Shown here one piece after another: positions 36,556-44,849 of a stretch of DNA of 64,000 nt (the first letter of the stretch is position 1; each line of letters begins with the position of its first letter). Origin of the DNA: Pseudaminobacter soli (ex Li et al. 2025) (GTDB taxonomy: Bacteria; Pseudomonadota; Alphaproteobacteria; Rhizobiales; Rhizobiaceae); the NCBI RefSeq assembly GCF_003012705.1, contig NZ_PXYL01000007.1:124001-188000 (forward strand). The letters are read 5' to 3'. The notes below the pieces were generated by a model, which was given only the letters and a program-made list of their open reading frames with translations, did no database searches and had not been told where the DNA came from. The translations under genes were made by a program, and so were the position numbers.

Positions 36556-37656
36556 TCATCCTTTGCGGTAGCGATGCTGCGTGAAGGGCATTGGGTGGAT
36601 ATCGACGGGAACCTTCGTGCCACGCACGTCGGCGAAGAGTTTTGTTTCGGCGTTGGCGAGCGGGGCCGAGACGTAGCCCATGGCCACCGGCGAACCGACG
36701 GACGGCCCAAAGCCGCCGGAGGTGACGCGGCCGACGGCGTTGCCGGCTTCATCGAAAAGCTGGGCGCCGGCGCGGACCGGCTGACGGCCCTGCGGCTTCA
36801 GGCCGACGCGCTTTTCGGACGAACCCCTTTCGAGTGCCGCGCGCAGCGCCTCGGCGCCGACGAACTGACCATCGGCGCGCACGCCTTTGGTGATGGCCCA
36901 CATCAGCCCGGCGTTCACCGGGTTGATCTCGTCGGTGATGTCCTGACCATGCAGGCAGAGCCCGGCTTCCAGCCGCAGGCTGTCGCGGGCGGCAAGGCCG
37001 ATCCACATGACGCGCTCGTCGGCGAGCAATGTTTCGAGCAGCTTGCGGGCATCTGCTTCCGGAAGGCCGATCTCAAAACCGTCTTCGCCGGTGTAACCGG
37101 AACGGCTCACGAACCAGTCCTTGCGCGGCTCGAAGCCGTGCATGAACACAAGTTCGCCGGTCTCGATGCCGGCGCGCGCGAGCGCAGCCCAGGCATCGGG
37201 GCCCTGGATGGCCAGGAAGACACGGTCGAGCGGGTTGATGGTGCAGTTGAAGCCCGCGGCGAGTTCGCGCAGATGCGCCTCGTCGAGCGCGGCATTGCCG
37301 GCATTGGCCACGACCATGAAGCGCTCGGCGCCGAGCCGGGTGATGATCAGGTCGTCGATGATGCCGGCCTGTTCGTTGAGCAGGAAGGTGTATTTCGACT
37401 GGCGCTCGCCAAGCGCGGCCGCATCGAGTGGGCAGGCCTTGGACAGCAATGCCGCAGCATCCGGGCCGGAGACCTCGATAAGCTTCATATGCGAGATGTC
37501 GAACAGGCCGACATGCTCACGCGTGTGCTGGTGCTCGGCCATCACGCCGGCGGGGTAGGTGAGAGGCATCGACCAGCCGGCGAAGGCGCCAAAGCGCGCT
37601 CCTGCGGCACGATGCAAGTCGTCGAGAGGAAGAGTTCTGGTGGTGGCGCCCGTCAT
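36556..37656 (-). CDS. gcvT: Aminomethyltransferase, T protein of glycine cleavage
   Basis: Transfers the one-carbon unit from aminomethyl-lipoyl GcvH to tetrahydrofolate and releases ammonia. The 366 residues include [33 protein letters not shown], the folate-binding [12 protein letters not shown] and [25 protein letters not shown] gives the ribosome binding site. It is the first gene of the operon, directly downstream of the riboswitch. Confidence 0.97.
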   Translation of the reverse strand: MTGATTRTLPLDDLHRAAGARFGAFAGWSMPLTYPAGVMAEHQHTREHVGLFDISHMKLIEVSGPDAAALLSKACPLDAAALGERQSKYTFLLNEQAGIIDDLIITRLGAERFMVVANAGNAALDEAHLRELAAGFNCTINPLDRVFLAIQGPDAWAALARAGIETGELVFMHGFEPRKDWFVSRSGYTGEDGFEIGLPEADARKLLETLLADERVMWIGLAARDSLRLEAGLCLHGQDITDEINPVNAGLMWAITKGVRADGQFVGAEALRAALERGSSEKRVGLKPQGRQPVRAGAQLFDEAGNAVGRVTSGGFGPSVGSPVAMGYVSAPLANAETKLFADVRGTKVPVDIHPMPFTQHRYRKG

Positions 37657-37704
37657 GACATCTCCAGAGTCGCACGCAAGCGGCCGCTAACGGCGGCCAT
37701 TCCG

Positions 37705-37888
37705 TGCCCCTCTGTCTGAAGCCTGAGAGACTCGCGCAACCGGAACTCTGTCGGCGACGCTTACACCTTCGGCGCGGGAGCTAGTCCCGACTTTCCAGAG
37801 TGTCTTTCCCGTTGACGGTTCTTTTGCCTGAGAGATTTCGGGCGATTTCCCCTTCGGCGACAGCTTTGTGCTGTTCTCTCCCGCAAAC
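37705..37888 (-). promoter_or_regulatory. Tandem glycine riboswitch ahead of gcvTHP
   Basis: Read on the minus strand, the first aptamer shows GCGGGAGAG, CGCCGAAGGGG and TCTCTCAGGCAAAAG. The second shows GCGCCGAAGG and GTCTCTCAGGC, ending near 37705. The repeated GCCGAAGG...CTCTCAGGC pattern in two halves is the known signature of paired glycine aptamers. It lies about 50 bases before the gcvT start and should switch the operon on when glycine is high. The expression-platform type is not clear to me. Confidence 0.92.
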
Positions 37889-38027
37889 AGGTAGAGTTCG
37901 TTTCCAAACCCTAGACGACTCATAGCTAGCCCATGGCCGACACTTTGTCACGTCCCATGCGACGGAAACGCGAATTTGATGTCGGCCGGGCAGGAAATAC
38001 CTTGAAATTCTGAGCCTGTTCTACCGT

Positions 38028-38411
38028 TCAGTTTGTGCCCAGGCGATCCATGTCGTTCTGCAGCCGGCGGATGAGATTGCCGGTTTCGGCGTGCAGGTGT
38101 CGAAGCTTATCGAGCCGCGAGCCGAGCGCCTCGAGATCATCGCCCTCGTCTTCGGCTTCCACGGGGGCAGCGCCCACGCCGTGAAGCACCCAGGATACGC
38201 TGACGCTCAGGAGGCCGCAGAGCGTGTTGAGGCGATGCGCGCCGGGCTGTGAACGGTCGCTCTCCCAAGCCTTGATGGTCGAGGTTTTTACGCCAAGCCG
38301 CAAGGCGAGCTGCTTGGCACTCATGCCGCTGACGTCGCGCGCCTTGGAAAGGTGGCCGCCGATGGTGTCGAAGTCCGGGATTTCGTCGTAGATATTCGTG
38401 GTGTCGGACAC
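38028..38411 (-). CDS. XRE-family helix-turn-helix transcriptional regulator
   Basis: 127 aa. The HTH is MSAKQLALRLGVKTSTIKAW (about 30-50), followed by ESDRSQPGAHRLNTL. The C-terminal third (DLEALGSRLDKLRHLHAETG) looks like a coiled coil and could dimerise. GTG 38411 is the start because AGGAGG lies eight bases upstream; the longest frame begins at a TTG 21 codons earlier without one. It lies between the molybdoprotein gene and the gcv riboswitch; its target is unknown. Confidence 0.88.
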   Translation of the reverse strand: MSDTTNIYDEIPDFDTIGGHLSKARDVSGMSAKQLALRLGVKTSTIKAWESDRSQPGAHRLNTLCGLLSVSVSWVLHGVGAAPVEAEDEGDDLEALGSRLDKLRHLHAETGNLIRRLQNDMDRLGTN

Positions 38412-38593
38412 CCGATCTGCCTCCTGTGGTGTGCTTGGATGATGCCGCATCCGGAGTTGTGTGCGGTGCAGCAAGCATGGAGGAGGGGTTCCCCGATGGC
38501 AAGTTTACGCCGATAAAATCGTGTAAACGCCTGTCTTTAGGGGAGTTTTCTGATTCCCGGTGCAAGCGGAGCGTACCCGAATCGGGTGTCTCT

Positions 38594-39385
38594 TCAGATG
38601 CCGCCATACCAGTCGTAGCCGCGGTCTTCCCAATAGCCGCCGCGGCCGTCGCCGATATCACCAAAACTGTCGACCAGCTCGATCTTGCTAAGATATTTCG
38701 GCATCTTGTAGCCGAGCTGGCGCTCAACCCGCACGCGCAGCGGCGCGCCGTTCTCGACCGGCAGCGGGCCGCCGTTCAGGCCATAGGCGAGGATCGTCTG
38801 CGGGTGACGAGCATCGACCATGTCGACCGAGCCGTAATATTTGATCGGGCCGTCCTCATCCTGATCGATGTTGTCGAGGCAATAGAACACCGCATAGCGT
38901 GCCTGCGGCTTGACCTTGGCTTCGTCCAGAACCAGCGACAGCGGCACGCCCGTCCATTTGGCGATGCAACTCCAGCCCTCGACGCAGTCGTGACGGGTTA
39001 TCTGGGTGCGCGAGGGCATGGCCATCAGCTGTTCGCGCGACAGCGACAGCGGATTTTCGACCAGTCCGGTTATCTCCAGCCGCCAGTCGGCGAAATTGTT
39101 TGCCAGCAGGCCTTTGTAGGTGTCGTCGTCAGGTGCGGTCGAACCGTTGGGGCGCTGTGGCTGGCGGATGTCGGCCTCCGTGTATTCCTGTGCCAAGGAA
39201 TTGCGGCCGCCCAGCAGGCGCTGCACGCGATAGGTCAGGTCGTTGGCGCGCTCCAGCACATGGCGCACCTTGTTGTCGGTGTCGGAGACCGAATCGAAGG
39301 CATCGCAGCCTGCAAGCGCGATCCCGGAGGCGCCGAGGGCGGCGCCGGTCAGGAAGCGGCGGCGGTTGATGCGAAATCCCGGCAT
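38594..39385 (-). CDS. Tat-exported molybdopterin oxidoreductase of the sulfite oxidase family (MsrP-like fold)
   Basis: 263 aa. The N-terminus has a twin-arginine signal (NRRRFLTGAALGAS) and a lipobox-like LAGC (C27), so it may be a Tat lipoprotein. The Mo-ligand cysteine is in RHDCVEGWSCIAKW, and the family segment GPLPVENGAPLRVRVERQLGYK follows. ATG 39385 with AAGGAG eight bases upstream is preferred to the GTG at 39391. It starts two bases after the cytochrome b stop, so the cytochrome probably exchanges electrons with it across the membrane. The substrate is unknown; MsrP itself works with MsrQ, which this partner is not. Confidence 0.87.
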   Translation of the reverse strand: MPGFRINRRRFLTGAALGASGIALAGCDAFDSVSDTDNKVRHVLERANDLTYRVQRLLGGRNSLAQEYTEADIRQPQRPNGSTAPDDDTYKGLLANNFADWRLEITGLVENPLSLSREQLMAMPSRTQITRHDCVEGWSCIAKWTGVPLSLVLDEAKVKPQARYAVFYCLDNIDQDEDGPIKYYGSVDMVDARHPQTILAYGLNGGPLPVENGAPLRVRVERQLGYKMPKYLSKIELVDSFGDIGDGRGGYWEDRGYDWYGGI

Positions 39386-39387
39386 TG

Positions 39388-40254
39388 TCACGTCTCCTTC
39401 TCGCCGGTCGGCGGATCGGTCCGGTACCAGCCGGTGATGATCGAGCGAAGTTCGTTGATCGGGCCGGCAGCCAGCACCATCACGATATGCACGACGAAGA
39501 AGAGAACCAGCAGCACCATGACCGTGAAATGGATGGTGCGCGCGGTCTGGCGCCCGCCCAGAATGTCGGTCAGGAACGGGATCACCGAGTCCATGCTCGG
39601 CGACATGGCAAGGCCGGTGAGGATCATCAGCGGCAGCAGGATGAACAGCACGATGCCGTACGAAAACTTCTGCAGCGTGTTGTAGCGACCCGTGTGGTGG
39701 AAGCGCAGCCGTGCATGATCGGCGATGTCGCGCGGCAGGTGCCTGATATCTTCGCCACGTGGCGCTAGGTCACGGCGTATGTGCCCGTTGATCAGGCTGG
39801 CGATCAGCCACAGCAGTAGCGTGATCGACAGAACCCAGGCGAAGAAGAAGTGGATGACGCGACCGGTCGCGAGGTCCTGATAGGAGGGGATCGTCGCCCA
39901 GCTGGGAAAGCCACGCGCTTCGCGATCGCTTGCAGGGCCGGAGAGGCCGAACACACCCGTCGTATCGAAACGGTGGCCGAAGACTGTCGTGTAGCCCTTG
40001 GGGCCGGCGGGGGTATCCTCGGCTGTGAACCGCAGGACACTGTTGTCGAAGGCGAAGCCCGACTGCTTGCCGATATAGAGAGCGGGGTGCGCGTTGAAGA
40101 TCTGCAGGCCGCTCAGCAGCAGGAAGAAGATGGCAATCGCCCAAATCCAGTGGGTGAGGCGGGTCCAGGCCGACTGGCGATAGATCACGGTACCGGTCTT
40201 TACCGGTGCGGGCTCCGCGTTCGGCTGCACCTCCGTAAACGTCGCGCTTTTCAT
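39388..40254 (-). CDS. Cytochrome b561 / b-type membrane subunit
   Basis: 288 aa di-haem cytochrome b of the Ni,Fe-hydrogenase-b/formate-dehydrogenase-gamma kind. There are four or five membrane segments, with histidines in RLTHWIWAIAIFFLLLSG, VIHFFFAWVLSITLLLW, and IHFTVMVLLVLFFVVHIV able to hold haem. A periplasmic insert between the first two segments carries the FDTTGVFGLSG stretch. GGGAGG is eight bases ahead of the ATG. It is the first gene of a two-gene unit with the molybdoprotein and probably links it to the quinone pool. Confidence 0.88.
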   Translation of the reverse strand: MKSATFTEVQPNAEPAPVKTGTVIYRQSAWTRLTHWIWAIAIFFLLLSGLQIFNAHPALYIGKQSGFAFDNSVLRFTAEDTPAGPKGYTTVFGHRFDTTGVFGLSGPASDREARGFPSWATIPSYQDLATGRVIHFFFAWVLSITLLLWLIASLINGHIRRDLAPRGEDIRHLPRDIADHARLRFHHTGRYNTLQKFSYGIVLFILLPLMILTGLAMSPSMDSVIPFLTDILGGRQTARTIHFTVMVLLVLFFVVHIVMVLAAGPINELRSIITGWYRTDPPTGEKET

Positions 40255-40374
40255 CTGCCTGGACCTCCCGACGCACGGATTCCCGCCATGTCGTTAGGTG
40301 CAATATTACAACAGCCCAGGCAGATGGGCATTCACGGGTTTCGTCGCGGCAATGACAATGTCGCGACTCAGCCG

Positions 40375-41211
40375 TTACTTGGCAAGTCTTTCGGCGTGCC
40401 AGCGCAGGTGGTCGTCCATGAAGGTCGAGATGAAGAAATACGAGTGATCGTAGCCTTCGCGCATGTTCAGCTTAAGCGGGATTCCGGCGGCCTTGCAGGC
40501 CTCGTCCAACAGCCAGGGCCGCAGGCCGTCTTCGAGGAAGCCGTCGGCTGATCCCTGGTCGACCAGGAATTCCGGGAAGCGCTTGCCGTCTTCGATCAGG
40601 GCGACGGCGTCATAGGCGCGCCATGCGGCTTCGTCGGTGCCGAGGTATTTTTCGAAGGCCGGCCTGGACCAGCCGGCGACCATGGGCCGGGTGATCGGGG
40701 CGAAGGCCGAGCAGCTCTTGAAGCGCTCCGGGTCTTTCAGCGCGATGGTCAGCGCGCCGTGGCCGCCCATGGAGTGGCCGAAGATGGCCTGGCGCGTCAT
40801 GTCGGCGGGGAACTCCTTGGCGATGAGCGCCGGCAACTCCTCGGTGATGTAGGAATACATGCGGTAGTTGGTCGAGAACGGCGCCTGCGTGGCGTCGAGA
40901 TAGAAACCGGCGCCGCAGCCGAACTGCCAATTATCCTTCTCGTCCGGAACGCTCTCGCCGCGCGGGCTGGTGTCCGGGCAGACCACGATCAGGCCGAACT
41001 CGGCGGCGAGGCGACGGTATTCGCCCTTGTCCATCACGTTCTGATGCGTGCAGGTGAGGCCCGACAGATACCAGACGACCGGGCAGGGGCCATCCTTGGC
41101 CTGCGGCGGCACGAACACGGCGAAAGTCATGTCGCAGGCGCAGGCCTCGGAAGCGTGGGAGTAGACGCCCTGGACGCCGCCATGGGACTTCGCGGTGGAA
41201 ATGGTTTTCAT
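40375..41211 (-). CDS. fghA: S-formylglutathione hydrolase
   Basis: Last step of glutathione-dependent formaldehyde oxidation: releases formate and glutathione. The 278 residues show the esterase-D pattern, with LSGLTCTHQNVMDKG, the nucleophile S147 in GHSMGGHGA, DQGSADGF (aspartate) and GYDHSYFF (histidine). Its start overlaps the stop of the PIN toxin gene (TCAT, 41208-41211), so translation may be coupled to the toxin. frmA, the previous step, lies 1.9 kb upstream on the same strand. Confidence 0.97.
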   Translation of the reverse strand: MKTISTAKSHGGVQGVYSHASEACACDMTFAVFVPPQAKDGPCPVVWYLSGLTCTHQNVMDKGEYRRLAAEFGLIVVCPDTSPRGESVPDEKDNWQFGCGAGFYLDATQAPFSTNYRMYSYITEELPALIAKEFPADMTRQAIFGHSMGGHGALTIALKDPERFKSCSAFAPITRPMVAGWSRPAFEKYLGTDEAAWRAYDAVALIEDGKRFPEFLVDQGSADGFLEDGLRPWLLDEACKAAGIPLKLNMREGYDHSYFFISTFMDDHLRWHAERLAK

Positions 41212-41609
41212 GAAATAGGCTCGATCAGTTCGGTTGGTATGTTGAGCGTGCCGGCAAGCGCCGCCAGGCGCCGGTCGGCGGTGATGAGCGTCTCGCGTCT
41301 TTCGAGCGCGAGGGCGAGATAGAGGCAGTCGTAGATCTTGTGTCCATTCTTCGCCGCGATCCTGGTCGCGGATGGAAGAAGTTGATGATCAGGAACAAAC
41401 TGCGAAACGGCGACCTTCAGCGCCTCAATCCCAGCGAGAATGCCATCCAGTGAAATCATGTCGATGCGGGCATATTTGAGCAGCGCATTCGTCGCCTCAA
41501 CTAGCATCAAATCCGGTGCGGCGCATCGGGCAGAACGCAGTCGGCTTGCGGGTTCGGAGAACGGTGTTTTGACGAGCCAGGAAACAGTAACGCTTGCGTC
41601 AACGATCAT
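41208..41609 (-). CDS. PIN-domain ribonuclease toxin, VapC/FitB-like
   Basis: 133 aa. The four acidic PIN residues are in place: D4 (MIVDASV), E38 (LMLVEATNAL), D94 (KIYDCLYLAL) and D112 (LITADRRLA), so the nuclease should be active. Its start lies 11 bases inside the antitoxin gene and its stop overlaps the start of fghA. Family members cleave tRNA or other RNA; the target is not readable here. Confidence 0.92.
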   Translation of the reverse strand: MIVDASVTVSWLVKTPFSEPASRLRSARCAAPDLMLVEATNALLKYARIDMISLDGILAGIEALKVAVSQFVPDHQLLPSATRIAAKNGHKIYDCLYLALALERRETLITADRRLAALAGTLNIPTELIEPIS

Positions 41610-41853
41610 CGTCTGTTCCGTCCCGCTCGGCGCGCGCTTCTTCCATGATCCTCAAGGCCGTATCGAGGTCTACGGGCTTACTGTCTGCCCGGATCGCGTC
41701 GATGGTTGCCCAGGCTTCTTGTGGGGTCATTCCGGCTTCGCGCGCAATCACATCGCGAGCCATTTGCTCCGCCGACTTTCCCTCGGCTCTGGCGCGAGCC
41801 TTGAAACTCTCGAGCACATCGTCGGGAATGTTCCTGATGACCATGCTGCCCAT
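41599..41853 (-). CDS. FitA-like ribbon-helix-helix antitoxin
   Basis: 84 aa. The N-terminus MGSMVIRNIPDDVLESFKAR is the ribbon-helix-helix DNA-binding fold, followed by the helix of the dimer (GKSAEQMARDVIAREAG). The acidic, flexible C-terminus (MEEARAERDGTDDDR) should wrap the PIN toxin. AGGAGG is five bases before ATG 41853. It overlaps the toxin gene and is preceded by a 19-bp palindrome that is the likely autoregulatory operator. Confidence 0.92.
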   Translation of the reverse strand: MGSMVIRNIPDDVLESFKARARAEGKSAEQMARDVIAREAGMTPQEAWATIDAIRADSKPVDLDTALRIMEEARAERDGTDDDR

Positions 41854-41870
41854 GGGCGCCTCCTGGCAAA

Positions 41871-41889
41871 TGATATCACCACGATATCA
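41871..41889. promoter_or_regulatory. Palindromic operator of the toxin-antitoxin pair
   Basis: TGATATC-ACCAC-GATATCA is a perfect 7-bp inverted repeat with a 5-base spacer, 18 bases upstream of the antitoxin ATG, where the promoter -10 would be expected. FitA/VapB complexes bind inverted repeats of this size in their own promoters. Confidence 0.7.
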
Positions 41890-41917
41890 TGCGGAGCCGG
41901 TTTCGCAAAACAGGTTC

Positions 41918-42574
41918 TCAGCCCGCCAGTGACACGACGAGGTTGACCGCGGCTGCGACGATCACCGTGTTGTAGAAGAACGAAATGATCGAATGAACCA
42001 TCGCAGAGGTGCGCATGGCCGTCTTGGTGATGCCTGTGTCGGCAGTCTGGGCCGTCATGCCGATCACGAGGGCGAAGTAGAGGAAATCCCAGCCGCACGG
42101 CCTGCTGGTTCCCGGAAACTCGAGCCCGCCGGCCGGTTTCCTGCTGCGCGTGTCGTCGGATTCGGGGACCTTGTCGCCCTTCCAGTAGAGGTTGGCGTAG
42201 TGCAGCGCTGCCATGCAATGGATGGTGAACCATCCGAGCGGCAGCGAAAACATTGCGAATGCAAGCCAGTAGGGATGCGGAATCCGCTTTGCGTTCATCA
42301 GCACGAAGAGCGATCCGATCGCAATGCACACCACCGCGAGCGTTACCAGGAAGATGATCCAGACCGGCTCGTCCGCCTGCTGAGCGCGGCGGCTCAGGAA
42401 GTCGGGCGTGAGACGCGGCATCTGCCGCAACACCAGAGCGATGTAGGAGATGAAATACGCATTCGCGCCGATCGAATAGGCGAGCGGATGTTTCACCACC
42501 AGGGCGATGACGAACGCTATGATCCCGACGGTAGCGCTGACCAGGAAGATCACATGGCGGCCGAAAGGCTTCAT
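41918..42574 (-). CDS. DUF1345 membrane protein
   Basis: 218 aa with about five hydrophobic segments (HVIFLVSATVGIIAFVIAL, WIIFLVTLAVVCIAIGSLF, WLAFAMFSLPLGWFTIHC and two near the C-terminus). The ending, WDFLYFALVIGMTAQTADTG and SFFYNTVIVAAAVNLV, is the DUF1345 signature. No function is known. Its start overlaps the DUF188 stop (42571-42574). Confidence 0.85.
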   Translation of the reverse strand: MKPFGRHVIFLVSATVGIIAFVIALVVKHPLAYSIGANAYFISYIALVLRQMPRLTPDFLSRRAQQADEPVWIIFLVTLAVVCIAIGSLFVLMNAKRIPHPYWLAFAMFSLPLGWFTIHCMAALHYANLYWKGDKVPESDDTRSRKPAGGLEFPGTSRPCGWDFLYFALVIGMTAQTADTGITKTAMRTSAMVHSIISFFYNTVIVAAAVNLVVSLAG

Positions 42575-43050
42575 TTCATGTCCTCTCCTTTGTGAGCTGC
42601 CTCCAGCGCACGCCGCGCCATCTGGTCAAGCGCGCCCAGGAAGCGCGAACGATCCTGGGGGGTGAAGGAGGCGTTGTAGCCTTTGCTTTCGCCGGTCTCA
42701 CGCAGATGCTGCTTCAGGTCCCGCATGGCGACGGCCATGCCGATCGTCTCGGGCGTGAAGGGCTTTCCGGTCACGCCAAGCACATGAGCGCCGAGCGCCA
42801 CACTCCGTGCGGCCAATGGAATGTCGGCCGTCACGACGATGTCGTTGGGGCGCGCATGCTCGACGATCCAGTCGTCGGCCGCATCCGCGCCCTTGGAAAC
42901 CACGACATGGCGCACCATCGGGTCACGCGAGGGGCGCAAGCCCCCGTTGGACACGAAGGTGACCACCAGTCCCAGCCGGTCCGCGACCTTCTCGGCTTCC
43001 GCCTTCACCGGGCAGGCGTCGGCATCGACATAGATGATCGGGTCCGGCAT
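42571..43050 (-). CDS. YaiI/YqxD-family protein (DUF188)
   Basis: 159 aa. IYVDADACPVKAEAEKVADR, KGADAADDWIVEHARPNDIV and VTADIPLAARSVALGAHVLG are the family blocks; acidic residues in similar places to PIN-like nucleases have led to suggestions of nuclease activity, which is unproven. It lies 14 bases after frmA and overlaps DUF1345, suggesting one transcript. Confidence 0.92.
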   Translation of the reverse strand: MPDPIIYVDADACPVKAEAEKVADRLGLVVTFVSNGGLRPSRDPMVRHVVVSKGADAADDWIVEHARPNDIVVTADIPLAARSVALGAHVLGVTGKPFTPETIGMAVAMRDLKQHLRETGESKGYNASFTPQDRSRFLGALDQMARRALEAAHKGEDMK

Positions 43051-43064
43051 GGCGCTGTCTCGGC

Positions 43065-44192
<1,128 letters not shown>

Positions 44193-44321
44193 CAGGCAAT
44201 TCCTCCTGGGTAATCGGTCTCAAAATGTCAGTTGCTGGCGCTTTGACGCGCCCTAGCCTGATTAGGCGAAATGTCCCCATTTTGCCATAGCAGGGCCAAC
44301 TTCTACCCTATAGGTTTATGG

Positions 44322-44756
44322 ATGCTGGCAAATCTCGCACTTGCGACGGTTTTTGACGTCATCACATTTCTGGTCCATGCCGCCGGTCTCATCGCACTCA
44401 CCCATATGGTTTCGTTCCTTCTGGCCCACCCCGTGTTGAATGGGAAGCAGGGCGAGACGGTCGTGGCCATGGCCTTGCTGGCGGTGGGGCTGTTCATTCT
44501 CGTGGGCGTGGAGATTGCGATATGGGCGGCGGGAATGCGCATCGTCGGCGCGTTCCAGGATTTCGACACGGCCTTCTATTTTTCTGCATCCACCTTCGCG
44601 ACCATCGGCTTCAACGACGTGGCGCCCGCCAAGACATGGCGTCTGCTATCTTCGCTCGAGGGCGTGACCGGCCTTCTGATCGTGGGCTGGACGGCAGCCT
44701 ATCTGGTCACCTCCGGCGTGCGCTTCGGCCCCTTCGAGCGCGACAAGCATTTTTGA
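44322..44756 (+). CDS. Small membrane protein with K+-channel-like pore loop
   Basis: 144 aa from ATG 44322 (TAGG upstream; an earlier in-frame ATG at 44271 would add 17 residues). Two hydrophobic segments (about 5-35 and 46-70) are followed by the pore-like block FYFSASTFATIGFNDVAP and a third segment (GVTGLLIVGWTAAYLV). ATIGFND resembles the selectivity filter TTIGFGD of ion-channel-2 proteins, with N in place of G. There is no RCK domain, but a regulator could be separate. It is divergent from frmA. Confidence 0.75.
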   Translation: MLANLALATVFDVITFLVHAAGLIALTHMVSFLLAHPVLNGKQGETVVAMALLAVGLFILVGVEIAIWAAGMRIVGAFQDFDTAFYFSASTFATIGFNDVAPAKTWRLLSSLEGVTGLLIVGWTAAYLVTSGVRFGPFERDKHF

Positions 44757-44849
44757 CATCCCGCTTCTACCCTGGCCCACGACACCGGCACTTGAGGCAT
44801 GGCCGGATAGTCCATAAAACAATTCGGCCATCAGAGGAAAAGTGCCTCC

